Below are positions 1 through 8,257 of a stretch of 64,000 nt of DNA, one piece after another. Source of the DNA: an uncultured Hyphomonadaceae bacterium (GTDB taxonomy: Bacteria > Pseudomonadota > Alphaproteobacteria > Caulobacterales > Maricaulaceae). Within the stretch, counting starts at the first letter, position 1. Every line of letters begins with the position of its first letter. The stretch is taken from contig CAJXPX010000007.1 of assembly GCA_913058335.1 (NCBI GenBank), positions 1-64,000 on the forward strand, in the 5' to 3' direction. Under the pieces are notes generated by a model that did no database searches, was not told the DNA's origin, and saw nothing but the letters and a program-made list of their open reading frames with translations. The position numbers and the translations under genes are program-made.

Positions 1-236
1 CCCTGAAATCAGAGCCTTTGGCTGAAATAAAAAGGAATCGTTCTCTTTCCCTTCCTCATGGTGGAGAAGGAAAAAGGAAAAAAGAGAAGAAATGACGGAG
101 GGGATAAAAGGTAAAGGTTCCCGCAAAAAAAAACGCCCGCATGGACCCAAATTTACAATCCTCTCAAATAATTGAGTTGAGCCCAGAGCCTTACTGAGTA
201 AGCAGAGGCTATTAAACTTTCAAGAAAGAGAAGATT
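1..236. other. Intergenic region with imperfect hairpin
   Basis: No convincing gene. An imperfect purine/pyrimidine hairpin at about 50-70 (CTTCCTC, then GGAGAAG) is followed by a purine-rich run and ATGACGGAGG near 92-101. It resembles the hairpin at 12625-12650, so it may belong to a short dispersed intergenic repeat. Positions 1-24 share 12 bases (AAATCAGAGCCT) with 366-377 inside the next gene, which is too little to call a duplicated gene fragment. A short frame-3 reading runs open to a stop at 91-93 but has no recognisable protein content. Confidence 0.4.
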
Positions 237-608
237 ATGATTGGATATACAACTGTCGGTGTCACGGACATGGAGAAGGCTAAAACATTTTACTGTAAGT
301 TATTTGAAGATCAGGGCGCAAAGGTCCAGTTGGACGGCGGGCGCATTGCTATGATTGGTCCCTCTAAATCAGAGCCTATGATTGCTGTCTGTGTCCCTTA
401 TGACAAAGAAAAGCCAACGCCCGGTAATGGGGTTATGGTCGCCTTTTCGGCGAAGTCAAAAGAGCATGTGAGTGAATTATATGAAAAAGCCCTCTCTCTT
501 GGCGCGACAAGCGAAGGCGAGCCCGGACAACGTGTCCCGGACGTCTTTTACGGCGCCTATGTTCGGGACTTAGACGGCAACAAGCTGGCGTTTTTTGTAT
601 TTGGGTAG
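237..608 (+). CDS. VOC superfamily (glyoxalase/bleomycin-resistance-like) protein
   Basis: A 123-residue protein with the vicinal-oxygen-chelate fold: an N-terminal half opening with GYTTVGVTDMEKAKTFY and a C-terminal half ending in the typical GAYVRDLDGNKLAFF strand. The family includes metal-dependent lyases, isomerases and resistance proteins; the usual first metal ligand (a His near residue 7) is not present, so the substrate and even catalytic activity are open. It is a single gene with a weak purine-rich ribosome site (AAGAGAAG) and no operon partner. The assignment stops at family level. Confidence 0.8.
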   Translation: MIGYTTVGVTDMEKAKTFYCKLFEDQGAKVQLDGGRIAMIGPSKSEPMIAVCVPYDKEKPTPGNGVMVAFSAKSKEHVSELYEKALSLGATSEGEPGQRVPDVFYGAYVRDLDGNKLAFFVFG

Positions 609-653
609 TTCCATTACCTCTCCTCTGTGAAAGGAGGGGGGATAATCATAAAT
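609..653. terminator. Possible hairpin between convergent genes
   Basis: Between the converging VOC and amidohydrolase genes there is an imperfect inverted repeat, ACCTCTCCT then AAGGAGGGG, followed by AT-rich sequence. It could end transcription of one or both genes. The stem is imperfect and there is no clean T run. Confidence 0.3.
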
Positions 654-1925
654 TTATCGATATTTATGCGGCATATCCCTTTCAGTCAGCGGGTTATATC
701 TATCGCGCAATAGGGACTGACGCGACTCCAGACTTTGCTCTACGCCTTCAATCCAGATCTTCACTGGGGCAGAGGTGGCTTGCAACGGATCTCCGTCCCA
801 GAGAACAAGGTTTCTCATTGGCCCGACTTGTATGTCTGAAGACGGAACGCCAAACCACCCTGCCGGAGTTGAGCTGATGGCGGCAAAAGCTTTCTCCCAC
901 GCCAAGCCATTTCCGACCGCATTGCCCGCATGTTGGGCCAAAGCAGCAGGTTTGGTTACCCCGTAAGACGTTAGGTTCATAATGGCATAGTCCACACCGG
1001 CTTCATCCAGAATAAGGATGTTTTCATATCGGGCGCCGAGGTCTTCAAACTTGCTGGGGAGGTCCTGAACCGGATCAAGAATAACTTTCATGTCAGCGTC
1101 TGCCAAGGCGTCCGCCACTTGCCAGGCTTCTGTTCCTCCGAGAATGATAATATCTAGATCCGGATAATCTTCTTTAAGGCGTACCAATCCCAAAAGATCC
1201 GAAGCTCGGCTGGCCGACACGATAAGGGGAACATCGCCCTTCACAGCAGGCGCTAAAGCGGCGGCGTCTTGTCGGGATAAAGCATCGCCGTCTGTCGGAG
1301 CGTCATAGCGGCCGGGATAAGCTTGCGCGTCGTCCAATGCGGCTCTGAGCTGAGCCAAGGCGGCACTTCGAGACCCACCGGCCCGGCTGGCACCGGTTTC
1401 GCCAAGAGCCACATGCACAAAAGCGCTGTCATTAATGACCGAGTCGAACTGACCTGTCGTCGCCAGAATTAAGCCTGTCCCAGCAAAAATCGAATCTCCG
1501 GACGGAGACGCGCTGGCGACAGCATGTGTGACGCCGCGGCGTTTGGTATTCGCAATATGAGCGCTACGCGGATTAAAACTGTCAACAGCGCGTTCGCTGA
1601 CGGAGGTGCTCGCCTCTGACGCGGTGACGTCGTTCGTCGAATCTTCAGCGCCGACATCCACCAAACCAAGGGTCGAAAAACTCGCAAATAAACCGGGCGT
1701 GACCCACTGCCCTGCGCCGCGATGGACTGCAATGCCTTCAGGGGCGGTTATATCAGAACCGATTTGCGCGATTTGGCCGTCTTGAATGAGAACGTCCGTC
1801 TCGGCTTGTTGTCCGGCCGCCGTCACGACCGTGGCATCTTGAATAAACAAGTCCTGCGCCAAGGCGGATGTGCTTAACAAGGCCACGCTTGCCGCAGAGA
1901 AAAGGATTTGGAAACGGTGCCTCAT
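654..1925 (-). CDS. Exported amidohydrolase-like protein lacking the HxH metal motif
   Basis: A 423-residue protein with a Sec signal peptide (residues 1-23, ending ALA-Q), the beta-sandwich part of amidohydrolases at both ends (VLIQDGQIAQIG near 45-56 and LVLWDGDPL near 373-381) and a barrel between. At the place where active members read PGxxDxHxH it reads PGLFASFSTLG (77-87), so both metal-binding histidines are replaced (F83, T85). The start overlaps the stop of the upstream intact paralogue (ATGA), so the two are translationally coupled and may form a catalytic/non-catalytic pair. The protein is probably periplasmic. The reaction is unknown; loss of hydrolase activity is inferred from the motif only. 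Confidence 0.85.
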   Translation of the reverse strand: MRHRFQILFSAASVALLSTSALAQDLFIQDATVVTAAGQQAETDVLIQDGQIAQIGSDITAPEGIAVHRGAGQWVTPGLFASFSTLGLVDVGAEDSTNDVTASEASTSVSERAVDSFNPRSAHIANTKRRGVTHAVASASPSGDSIFAGTGLILATTGQFDSVINDSAFVHVALGETGASRAGGSRSAALAQLRAALDDAQAYPGRYDAPTDGDALSRQDAAALAPAVKGDVPLIVSASRASDLLGLVRLKEDYPDLDIIILGGTEAWQVADALADADMKVILDPVQDLPSKFEDLGARYENILILDEAGVDYAIMNLTSYGVTKPAALAQHAGNAVGNGLAWEKAFAAISSTPAGWFGVPSSDIQVGPMRNLVLWDGDPLQATSAPVKIWIEGVEQSLESRQSLLRDRYNPLTERDMPHKYR

Positions 1926-3340
1926 AACTCTTCTCCCGCGTTTGAAGTCTCTTGCGGTATAGAAAATGGAGCTTCGCCCTGCCCTAGCCGGAAGTCGCTC
2001 TTGGGCTCAAGGCCACTTTCCCGATCAAAGATGGTTGCCCCGTCAATCAGAATGGTCTCAGGCCGGGCATAAGTCGAAAAGGGATCTGCGGACCAGAGCA
2101 CAATATCGGCGCGTTTACCGACTTCTAATGTACCTGTCTCGTCTAGAATTCCCAGCGCTTTGGCCGGATTTGTCGAGAGCCATTTCCAAGCTTCGGCTTT
2201 GGAAATATTCAGTCCGGCGCGATTCCCGTCAGCCCAGGTTTTGGCTACTTCTTGATTAAGACGTTGAATATTATTGTCGTCATCCGAGTGAATCATGGCG
2301 CAGGCACCCGCCGCATGAACAAAGGGGACATTTTCCCGAATACCGTCATAGGATTCCATTTTGAAGCCATACCAGTCGGCCCACATCGCCGCGCAAGTGC
2401 CGTTCTCTGCTAAAATATCTCCGATTTTATAGGCTTCGACAGCGTGATGGAACGTCGTGACTTTGTAATTGAACTCTTTGGCAATATCCAAAATTTGCAC
2501 CATTTCATCCGCACGGTAGCAGTGCATTTGCACCAGTATTTTGCCGTCAATCACATCGGCCAGCGTTTCAAGTTGCAGGTCACGGACGAAATCATCGCCG
2601 TCTTTATCCCGTTTCTTTTTATACTCTGTCGCGCGTATCCAATTTTTGCGGTAGCCCGCCACATTGCCCATACGAGAGCCCGGCCCTCCCTTATCACCGT
2701 AAACGCGTTTCGGATTTTCGCCGCAGGCCATTTTGAGCGTTTCCGGCGCCTCCGGGAATTTCATGCCTTGAACAGTGCGAGAGGCAATATTGCGCAGGGT
2801 CACGCCTTTACCGCCAAATAAATTCGCAGAGCCCGGCAAAATATGCAGCGTCGTGATACCGCCTTTCAACGCTTCGTCAAATCCGGGATCTTGCGGCCAG
2901 ACGCCGTGTTCGGCGTCAACCTCTGAGGTTATGGGGCTGGTAATCTCGTTCCCGTCTCCATGCGCTCTGACGCCCGGCGAGGCGTAATTGCCCAAATGGG
3001 AGTGAATATCGATAATGCCGGGGGTGACGAAACGCCCCTGCGCGTCCAATATAGCGGCGTCTGAAGGGAAACCTTCGGGGGCTTCGGCATTAGCGCCGAC
3101 GGCAACGATGCGTCCTCCCTGAATATAAAGATCACCGCTTAAAACTTCAGAGCTGACGCCGTCCATTAGTTTCGCATTTGCAATCCTGATTGGAACTGAG
3201 GCTAAGGGCGAATATGTAGACGCAAAGGCGGTTTCTGTTTTCGCTTCCTTATGGGGTTTCGTCTCCGCTTTGTCGGAGCTGGATGGATCGCAAGCCATGA
3301 GAAACGCTGCGGCGGATAAAAGAAGAGGACGATATTTCAT
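1922..3340 (-). CDS. Amidohydrolase family protein, probable lipoprotein
   Basis: A 472-residue metal-dependent hydrolase of the imidazolonepropionase/dihydroorotase superfamily. The N-terminus has a short hydrophobic stretch ending LMAC (Cys17), a plausible lipobox, so it is probably a membrane-anchored periplasmic lipoprotein. The metal motif DIHSH is intact (H113, H115), with later conserved His (TFHHAVEAY) and Asp (MIHSDDD) positions, and the C-terminus carries the usual GTLEVGKRADIVLWSADP segment. It is the first gene of a two-gene unit with the degenerate paralogue at 654-1925. Adjacent pairs of such amidohydrolases occur in other Gram-negative genomes. The substrate, perhaps a peptide-like or cyclic amide, cannot be read from the sequence. 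Confidence 0.9.
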   Translation of the reverse strand: MKYRPLLLSAAAFLMACDPSSSDKAETKPHKEAKTETAFASTYSPLASVPIRIANAKLMDGVSSEVLSGDLYIQGGRIVAVGANAEAPEGFPSDAAILDAQGRFVTPGIIDIHSHLGNYASPGVRAHGDGNEITSPITSEVDAEHGVWPQDPGFDEALKGGITTLHILPGSANLFGGKGVTLRNIASRTVQGMKFPEAPETLKMACGENPKRVYGDKGGPGSRMGNVAGYRKNWIRATEYKKKRDKDGDDFVRDLQLETLADVIDGKILVQMHCYRADEMVQILDIAKEFNYKVTTFHHAVEAYKIGDILAENGTCAAMWADWYGFKMESYDGIRENVPFVHAAGACAMIHSDDDNNIQRLNQEVAKTWADGNRAGLNISKAEAWKWLSTNPAKALGILDETGTLEVGKRADIVLWSADPFSTYARPETILIDGATIFDRESGLEPKSDFRLGQGEAPFSIPQETSNAGEEL

Positions 3341-3431
3341 ACCGCTTTTAAGGCTTAAATCTTGAGCAAGTTCAAGCGCTCAGTCGCTTAACTTCAGGAA
3401 AAAAATGCCTTTCGAAGATTTTGCTCGGCGC

Positions 3432-4043
3432 CTAAACAGGTTGTCGGGTCAGGGCCTCTTCTACCTCGCGCAGCCGATCCTTACCGAAATACATGTCGCC
3501 ATCGACAAAAAAGGTCGGAATCCCAAACACACCCTGTTCAACCGCGGCATTGGTATTCTGCTCTAATTGCACTTTGATTTCGGCATCCTGAGAGGCGGCC
3601 AGCAAGGCCGGTCCGTCAAATCCGCCTTCTGTCATTACGGCCTTGAATACTTCTGAATCGTCCATCTTCTTGCTATCTTCCCACATCGCTTTCATCGCTA
3701 CCGCGATATAGTCTTCAAGCCGTCCGCCGCGCTCCGCCGCAATAGCCGCGCGCATTAGGAGAAGAGAGTTCACCGGGAAATTCTCATTCATACGGAATTT
3801 CTTAAGATCATGCTTTTGGATGAAGCGCCGGATTTCCAGCATTTGATAGTCGAGCTTCCCCTTTATATTGGAGAAGGCGACTATCGGCGCCTGATTACCT
3901 GTGGCTTTAAAAATGCCGCCGAGGAGACAAAGACGATAATTGATTTTCGCGTCATGACGTTTTGCGATTTCAGGCAGCACCTTATAAGCAAAATAGGCAT
4001 TCGGGCTCGCAAAATCGAGGATGAAATCTATTGTTCTGCTCAT
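3432..4043 (-). CDS. 2-hydroxychromene-2-carboxylate isomerase-type DsbA-family protein
   Basis: A 203-residue thioredoxin-fold protein of the GST-kappa/HCCA isomerase branch. It opens with IDFILDFASPNAYFAYK, in which the family's catalytic serine lies in the SPNAY segment, and contains the cis-proline strand GVFGIPTFFVDG near the C-terminus. HCCA isomerase works in naphthalene breakdown, but many genomes hold relatives of unknown role, and nothing nearby suggests aromatic degradation. A glutathione-dependent isomerase or transferase is a reasonable general guess. It is a single gene, 91 bases from the amidohydrolase pair and divided from fadL by 224 bases. Confidence 0.8.
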   Translation of the reverse strand: MSRTIDFILDFASPNAYFAYKVLPEIAKRHDAKINYRLCLLGGIFKATGNQAPIVAFSNIKGKLDYQMLEIRRFIQKHDLKKFRMNENFPVNSLLLMRAAIAAERGGRLEDYIAVAMKAMWEDSKKMDDSEVFKAVMTEGGFDGPALLAASQDAEIKVQLEQNTNAAVEQGVFGIPTFFVDGDMYFGKDRLREVEEALTRQPV

Positions 4044-4225
4044 TTTACCAACTCTCTTTCCTTACCGGTTTTCTTTCCTAGGACATAAATCCATCGCGGA
4101 CAAAGGTACAAATAATCGCGCCCCCTCTATTCTTTCCGGCCCCGATAACGAGGCAGACTTTTTGTGCTTCTGGCATTCCTCCCTACCATGTGAAAAGATA
4201 GAGCGTAAAAGAGCCCGCCTCCATC

Positions 4226-4247
4226 GGAGATTTTGAGGAGATTTTGA
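4226..4247. repeat. Perfect tandem duplication of 11 bp
   Basis: GGAGATTTTGA occurs twice without a gap (4226-4236 and 4237-4247), just downstream of the fadL stop. The preceding CTCC (4219-4222) can pair with the first GGAG. Probably a slippage product at the 3' end of the fadL transcript. The rest of the 4044-4267 gap shows no gene. Confidence 0.7.
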
Positions 4248-4267
4248 ATAGTCGCCAAACGCGGCCC

Positions 4268-5602
4268 TTAAAATCTCTTGGTCACACCCGCGGAAAACAG
4301 GTTCACATCCGCTGTAACCAGCCCAATAACCCGGTCATTATAAGGGCCTGTGCGATCAAACTCTGAGGTTTTCACGTCAAGATAGTTATAAGCGACATCA
4401 AATTGCCAACCTTCTACCCCCTTATAGCTCGCGCCGACGGCGTAGACATTTCGGTCATTGTCAGGAATTCGGGCGGTTCGGAACTCCGGGTCGACGGGGC
4501 TTTCGTCATAGGCATAGCCTGCGCGAAGTGTCCAATCGCTTGCAATGTCATAATCCACACCGACGCCATAACGGTTTGAGTCGCTATAATTCAGCTCTTC
4601 GGCTGTGGGCGGTTGAGCAGGATTGTCGAAATCGACTTCCAGACCCTGTAATTGTGACCAATCTGTCCGGTTGTAATTGGCTGAAACTTTTAAAGCGCGG
4701 GTGGCCTGCCATTCGACGCCGACCTCGAAGACGCCCGGCAACGGTAAATCGGCTCTGATAGGTGTATCGGTAAAGGCCCCTGATGCGGTTAAAAGCTGCG
4801 CTGAATCAGGCACAGTAAAGCTGGCGTCACCTTCCAGATCATGTTCGACTTTGGATCGATAAGTCACGCCAAATGTCAAAGTATCAATGGGCGAAAACGC
4901 GGCCCCTGCATTATATCCAAAGCTGATATCATCACCTTCAACCACTAAACGGCCATCCGCCGATTGCGGCGCAAGACCCGCAGGGCCGCAGGTGGCGGGC
5001 CCGGCTTGCGCAAAACAAACGGCGCCAAAATCGATCCCGCTGGAGAGTTCCGCCGTTGCATATTGAATACTCACTCCGCCTCCGAGCGAGAAGGAGTCAC
5101 TAATTTTCACAGCCAAAGAAGGATTTACATTATAGGTTTCAAGCGAAGAATCTATCGCCTGGTACCGACCGGCCCAATTCTCATCATAGGAGGAAGATAG
5201 CCCATAAGGAGCATTGACGGAGAGCCCTGCAGAAACTCGCTCACTAATCGGGTAAACGGCGTGGAAGGCCGGAACGACCGCATCGTCAAAAAAGCCTTCT
5301 GTGTCGCCACCGAGAGAATTGCCTAAAAGGTCTGACGATCCTCTATCCTGAAACTCGGCTGTTCCGTTAATATAGCTACCTGTCGCCGTGATCGTCAGTC
5401 GGTCATATTGGGTCATAAGGGCCGGATTACCAAAGGCAGCGGAAGCATCATCCGTTTGTGTCACGCGGCCTGAATTTGCGCGGCCTAAATCAACTGCCGA
5501 ATTTTCATTAAGAGCAAAGCTCCCGGCAAATGCGGCCGGGGCGAGCGCCATCATAAGCCCTACAGCAGAACTACCGAGGGACAGTTTCAAATGCGTTTTC
5601 AT
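4268..5602 (-). CDS. fadL: FadL/OmpP1/TodX family outer-membrane transporter
   Basis: A 444-residue outer-membrane beta-barrel. It has a Sec signal (residues 1-26, ending AFA-G) followed by the family's N-terminal hatch region, GSFALNENSAVDLGRAN, then NPALM near residue 60, and ends in a terminal phenylalanine (GVTKRF) as expected for a Bam substrate. FadL proteins carry long-chain fatty acids or other hydrophobic molecules across the outer membrane; the length fits. The cargo is unknown. The gene stands alone, and the 238 bases upstream contain two perfect inverted repeats (5659-5689 and 5738-5751) that could bind a regulator. Confidence 0.92.
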   Translation of the reverse strand: MKTHLKLSLGSSAVGLMMALAPAAFAGSFALNENSAVDLGRANSGRVTQTDDASAAFGNPALMTQYDRLTITATGSYINGTAEFQDRGSSDLLGNSLGGDTEGFFDDAVVPAFHAVYPISERVSAGLSVNAPYGLSSSYDENWAGRYQAIDSSLETYNVNPSLAVKISDSFSLGGGVSIQYATAELSSGIDFGAVCFAQAGPATCGPAGLAPQSADGRLVVEGDDISFGYNAGAAFSPIDTLTFGVTYRSKVEHDLEGDASFTVPDSAQLLTASGAFTDTPIRADLPLPGVFEVGVEWQATRALKVSANYNRTDWSQLQGLEVDFDNPAQPPTAEELNYSDSNRYGVGVDYDIASDWTLRAGYAYDESPVDPEFRTARIPDNDRNVYAVGASYKGVEGWQFDVAYNYLDVKTSEFDRTGPYNDRVIGLVTADVNLFSAGVTKRF

Positions 5603-5658
5603 TTTTTGATCCTGATTTTAAATTTGTGTAAAAAGGCTCCGCTTGACCGGGCCATAGA

Positions 5659-5689
5659 ACAATCAAGCCATCACAAAAAATTTGATTGT
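5659..5689. promoter_or_regulatory. Perfect 8-bp inverted repeat upstream of fadL
   Basis: ACAATCAA (5659-5666) and TTGATTGT (5682-5689) are exact reverse complements separated by 15 bases, about two helical turns centre to centre (23 bp). It lies 57-87 bases upstream of the fadL start. A dimeric repressor or activator site is the simplest reading; a weak RNA hairpin is the alternative. Confidence 0.45.
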
Positions 5690-5737
5690 ATCGTTTCAGA
5701 GACCGGTCAGTAGGAGATTGACAAGACCGAAAAGCCG

Positions 5738-5751
5738 TCACGCTAGCGTGA
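5738..5751. promoter_or_regulatory. Perfect 14-bp palindrome upstream of fadL
   Basis: TCACGCTAGCGTGA is its own reverse complement with no spacer. It lies about 140 bases upstream of the fadL start and about 90 bases downstream of the stop of the gene at 5841. Spacer-free palindromes of this size are typical of TetR/LacI-type operators. The bound protein is unknown. Confidence 0.45.
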
Positions 5752-5840
5752 GAAAACAGCTCGGAGTCGGGGGACATTCGATTTGCCATTCAAAAGATAA
5801 TCATGGCTGCCCGAAGAGTTGCAGAAAATTGGCTGTAAAA

Positions 5841-6413
5841 TCAGGAACCGTCACTTTTGTCGCAGGCAGCGTTAGGGATTTCGAACATTTCGCGCCAATT
5901 AGGATATCCAGTCGATTTCAGCGTGTCTAGCGCGTCCAATCTTGATGGGCGATCAGGGGTTTCATCTGTTTCGTATGGAGTAGATTTCAATTTTTCTATG
6001 TAATCTTGAGGCAGGCCATTCTCTATTGCCCCCGCGACAACCAAGGCTAAATACCATCCAAATGGTTTGAGATTAACATCCATTTTGGGAGGTAAATAGG
6101 TTGTTGTTACAAGCGTTTTTCCGGAATTTGTTACAACTTCAAAATCTTCTCTACGGTCATACCCAAACCAGACGCCTTCTGCTTTATCCAAACTTTTGAG
6201 ATCACTTTTGGAAATTTCAAAAACTACGCCTAAGGCCGTGCAATTTTGCTTTTCGAAAAGAGCGCCCTTCCCCGAAACATCTCTACCGAGTTTGGAGAAA
6301 TTAACCGCGTAACCCTCTGCACTAGCAGTTTCAGCAAATACGGCACTCGGGCATCGTTTTTGAAGCCTCAGGGCAAGCATATTTGATCCGTATGCAAAAT
6401 ATAGAAAATTCAA
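5841..6413 (-). CDS. Gamma-glutamylcyclotransferase-like (GGCT/AIG2 fold) protein
   Basis: A 190-residue protein with the GGCT signature FAYGSNM at residues 6-12 and the catalytic-type glutamate in SLDKAEGVW (E79), which in the family acts as general acid/base when gamma-glutamyl amino acids are cyclised to 5-oxoproline. The C-terminal third has YIEKLKSTPYET and PNWREMF, common in bacterial members. The likely start is TTG at 6413; no ATG fits, and an AAGG ribosome site and a TATAAT -10 box lie just upstream. It lies near a poly-gamma-glutamate hydrolase-type gene and a class II glutamine amidotransferase. Confidence 0.85.
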   Translation of the reverse strand: MNFLYFAYGSNMLALRLQKRCPSAVFAETASAEGYAVNFSKLGRDVSGKGALFEKQNCTALGVVFEISKSDLKSLDKAEGVWFGYDRREDFEVVTNSGKTLVTTTYLPPKMDVNLKPFGWYLALVVAGAIENGLPQDYIEKLKSTPYETDETPDRPSRLDALDTLKSTGYPNWREMFEIPNAACDKSDGS

Positions 6414-6613
6414 TGTGTTAAACCCTTACTATTATAAATTGGACGCAAGTTTAGAACTGGCCTCTAAAGTTTTATCGTCAACTGTAACGCATACTTTAAA
6501 GAGAAATCATGTCCTCGTGACGAGAGGCTTGGAGGACAAGGTTTTGCGTCTGCTTTAGTCACGCAGACCCGCGCTTTGATACCCACACATCGCGCTTTAG
6601 CCTTTTTGTCATC
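6414..6613. other. 200-bp gap with two small inverted repeats
   Basis: Apart from the -10 box there are two short inverted repeats: GTCCTC...GAGGAC (about 6510-6540) and GTCTGC...GCAGAC (about 6547-6569). Either could be a terminator stem for the gene at 6614-7198 or part of an unrecognised small RNA. I see no gene. Confidence 0.3.
6431..6436 (-). promoter_or_regulatory. Probable -10 box for the GGCT-like gene
   Basis: On the minus strand a consensus TATAAT lies 18-23 bases upstream of the TTG start of the GGCT-like gene, with AAGGG between. No good -35 match is visible 16-18 bases upstream, so this may be an activator-dependent or weak promoter. Confidence 0.35.
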
Positions 6614-7198
6614 TCAATTTGCGGCCTTAGCCAATATGGCAGATTTGATTGACAAGCAGAACTCTTGCAAGAGTTCTTGGTCTTCTGCCAGAGTGCGCCG
6701 CAGCGATCGCGGAAGTTCGAGCTGTACGCCTTCGCCCGAACGGGTTCGGTTGCAGATATTTGTCTCGTGGACTCCCGGCAGCCTCGTATTTGGCTCGGCC
6801 TCGAAGCCGGCGCCTCTTAGTGAAGCGCCGATGGCGTCACGCAGGTCGGTTGCGCGGCCACCCAGCCAAACGGCGTCACGTCCATCATCCTTCCGCCCGT
6901 GGATCGCAATGGCGGTGGAAGCCCTGCCCACCAGGTCGAGAGCATCCGGTTCATCAAAGCGATGGGAGGTTATGTGGAAGTCGCCAAACGCCCCTTCTTT
7001 CAGCGCTTCAAAAGCATAGAAAGAAAAATCAGTTCCGGCAATTGCTTCGGCAATCTTTGCTGTTTCAGGCTCTATTGTGCCGCCATGCGGGGCAAGGATA
7101 ACCACGGATGAGCCGCGATCTTCGCTCCGGATGCGGTAGTCGACCTTAGCCTGCGAATCAGCGGCGAGTTCTTCGAAATTCTGGTAGCGATCAGCCAT
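6614..7198 (-). CDS. Poly-gamma-glutamate hydrolase family protein
   Basis: A 194-residue protein of the family that includes the Bacillus phage poly-gamma-glutamate hydrolase PghP (DUF867). Characteristic segments are VVILAPHGGTIEPET (zinc-ligand-type His38 and Glu43), SFYAFEAL, FHITSHRFDEP, AIAIHGRKDD and ETNICNRTRSGEGVQLELPR near the C-terminus. The family is a zinc peptidase related to carboxypeptidases. I chose ATG 7198 rather than the TTG one codon upstream. It is followed on the same strand, 200 bases on, by the GGCT-like gene and preceded by a class II glutamine amidotransferase 56 bases upstream. The real substrate in this organism is unknown. Confidence 0.85.
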   Translation of the reverse strand: MADRYQNFEELAADSQAKVDYRIRSEDRGSSVVILAPHGGTIEPETAKIAEAIAGTDFSFYAFEALKEGAFGDFHITSHRFDEPDALDLVGRASTAIAIHGRKDDGRDAVWLGGRATDLRDAIGASLRGAGFEAEPNTRLPGVHETNICNRTRSGEGVQLELPRSLRRTLAEDQELLQEFCLSIKSAILAKAAN

Positions 7199-7254
7199 CA
7201 ACCACAGTCCCGTTTGATTGAAAGCAGTTCAGTAAACACCGCCGGTTCAAGCGC

Positions 7255-8205
7255 TCAAACATCCAGCTTACTGACCTTTATGGAGATAGTTTCGTCTTTC
7301 CTTTCGAGCGCGACCATCTCCCCGAATTTGATTTCCAGCCATTCTTCCCCCTCCTCGGTGAGGGGCTCGGAGGCAAAAATGGCGGAAGTGGCCTCACCTG
7401 CCGGGCAGGCATCGACTTCGTAGCTTCTTTTATAGTCCTGAAAGTTCTTTCCCGTGAGAACATACATCGGCTCCAACAGCATAGAGAGCGCCATATCGTC
7501 CTTTCCGGGCGCAGAAGGCCGAAGCTTTTTCCAATCTCCTTTTACATCGGTTTCGCCTTCGTGGCCGCAACCGTAATTGACCCCGATTATCCGGTTCGGC
7601 GTAACAAGGGCAATTTTCAATTTAGTCAGCGCCGCTAGGTCGAGCTTCTTCATAGCCTCAACTATGACTTTCAGCATCTTCTCGAACCCTTGCTTGACGT
7701 CATCGTCGCTATCGCCTTCGAGCAAGGAAAGGAGCAGAGCAAAAAGGAATTCTGTGTCAGTTGTGCCGCGCATCTGATTCAAATATCGATCCTCACAATG
7801 CTGCAGTAATTCCCTTTGCAAGAGCCGCCAGTGCGGCAAGGCTCCGTTTTGAGCAATGATCCAGGGCGTTTCATCAAAAGTAAAAGGGTGACAGTTTTCA
7901 TCCGTCTGAACGACGCCCGCGTGATAACCAGAGGCTCTCACATGAGCCAGCAAGGTGCTGGCCTGAAGGCTTGGAATGATTCCTTCGGCGTTATCGTCAT
8001 AAAAGGCCGCTTTTGGTCGATGATAAAGGAACGGCTCCTCCGGTTTCAAAAGGTGTTCGCTCCACGCTCCAAATCCCCAGCCTGCAAGTTGAAGGTGCGG
8101 ATGTAGCTCAGGATCCAGGCTCTGATTAACAAGGCTGTTTTCCGGCTCAAGGAGCAGGCTTTCGAGGGGTATTTCCGGGCCGATATAGGCTAGAACGCGG
8201 CACAT
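7255..8205 (-). CDS. Class II glutamine amidotransferase (YafJ/EgtC-like)
   Basis: A 316-residue Ntn-hydrolase. It starts MCRVLAYIG, so removal of Met1 would expose Cys2, the nucleophile of this class; LLAHVRASGY, HPFTFDETPWIIAQNGAL and TDTEFLFALLL are the other conserved glutaminase segments. Stand-alone members include EgtC, which removes the gamma-glutamyl group in ergothioneine synthesis, and YafJ of unknown role. No other egt gene is nearby, so ergothioneine is not supported. The start has a good ribosome site (TAGGAA, 5 bases from ATG). A 10-bp inverted repeat at 8258-8287 lies upstream. Confidence 0.87.
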   Translation of the reverse strand: MCRVLAYIGPEIPLESLLLEPENSLVNQSLDPELHPHLQLAGWGFGAWSEHLLKPEEPFLYHRPKAAFYDDNAEGIIPSLQASTLLAHVRASGYHAGVVQTDENCHPFTFDETPWIIAQNGALPHWRLLQRELLQHCEDRYLNQMRGTTDTEFLFALLLSLLEGDSDDDVKQGFEKMLKVIVEAMKKLDLAALTKLKIALVTPNRIIGVNYGCGHEGETDVKGDWKKLRPSAPGKDDMALSMLLEPMYVLTGKNFQDYKRSYEVDACPAGEATSAIFASEPLTEEGEEWLEIKFGEMVALERKDETISIKVSKLDV

Positions 8206-8257
8206 AATTTTCCTAACGTCTCAGGTGAACACAGGCCAGAAATGGTCGCTGGGCAAA

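Noticed and set aside
1-93. Possible fragment of a duplicated VOC gene (12 bases identical to 366-377, KSEP in both frames)
   Set aside because: The match is too short, and the rest of the frame shows no family resemblance.
2444-2821. Long antisense frame opposite the amidohydrolase gene (and many like it opposite dnaE, rpsB, bamA, nuoE)
   Set aside because: They are shadows of real coding frames, with histidine/arginine-rich compositions typical of antisense reading and no ribosome sites.
4044-4267. Possible tRNA or small RNA in the gap before fadL
   Set aside because: No cloverleaf, no TTCAA-type T-loop arm pairing; only a tandem 11-bp duplication is clear.
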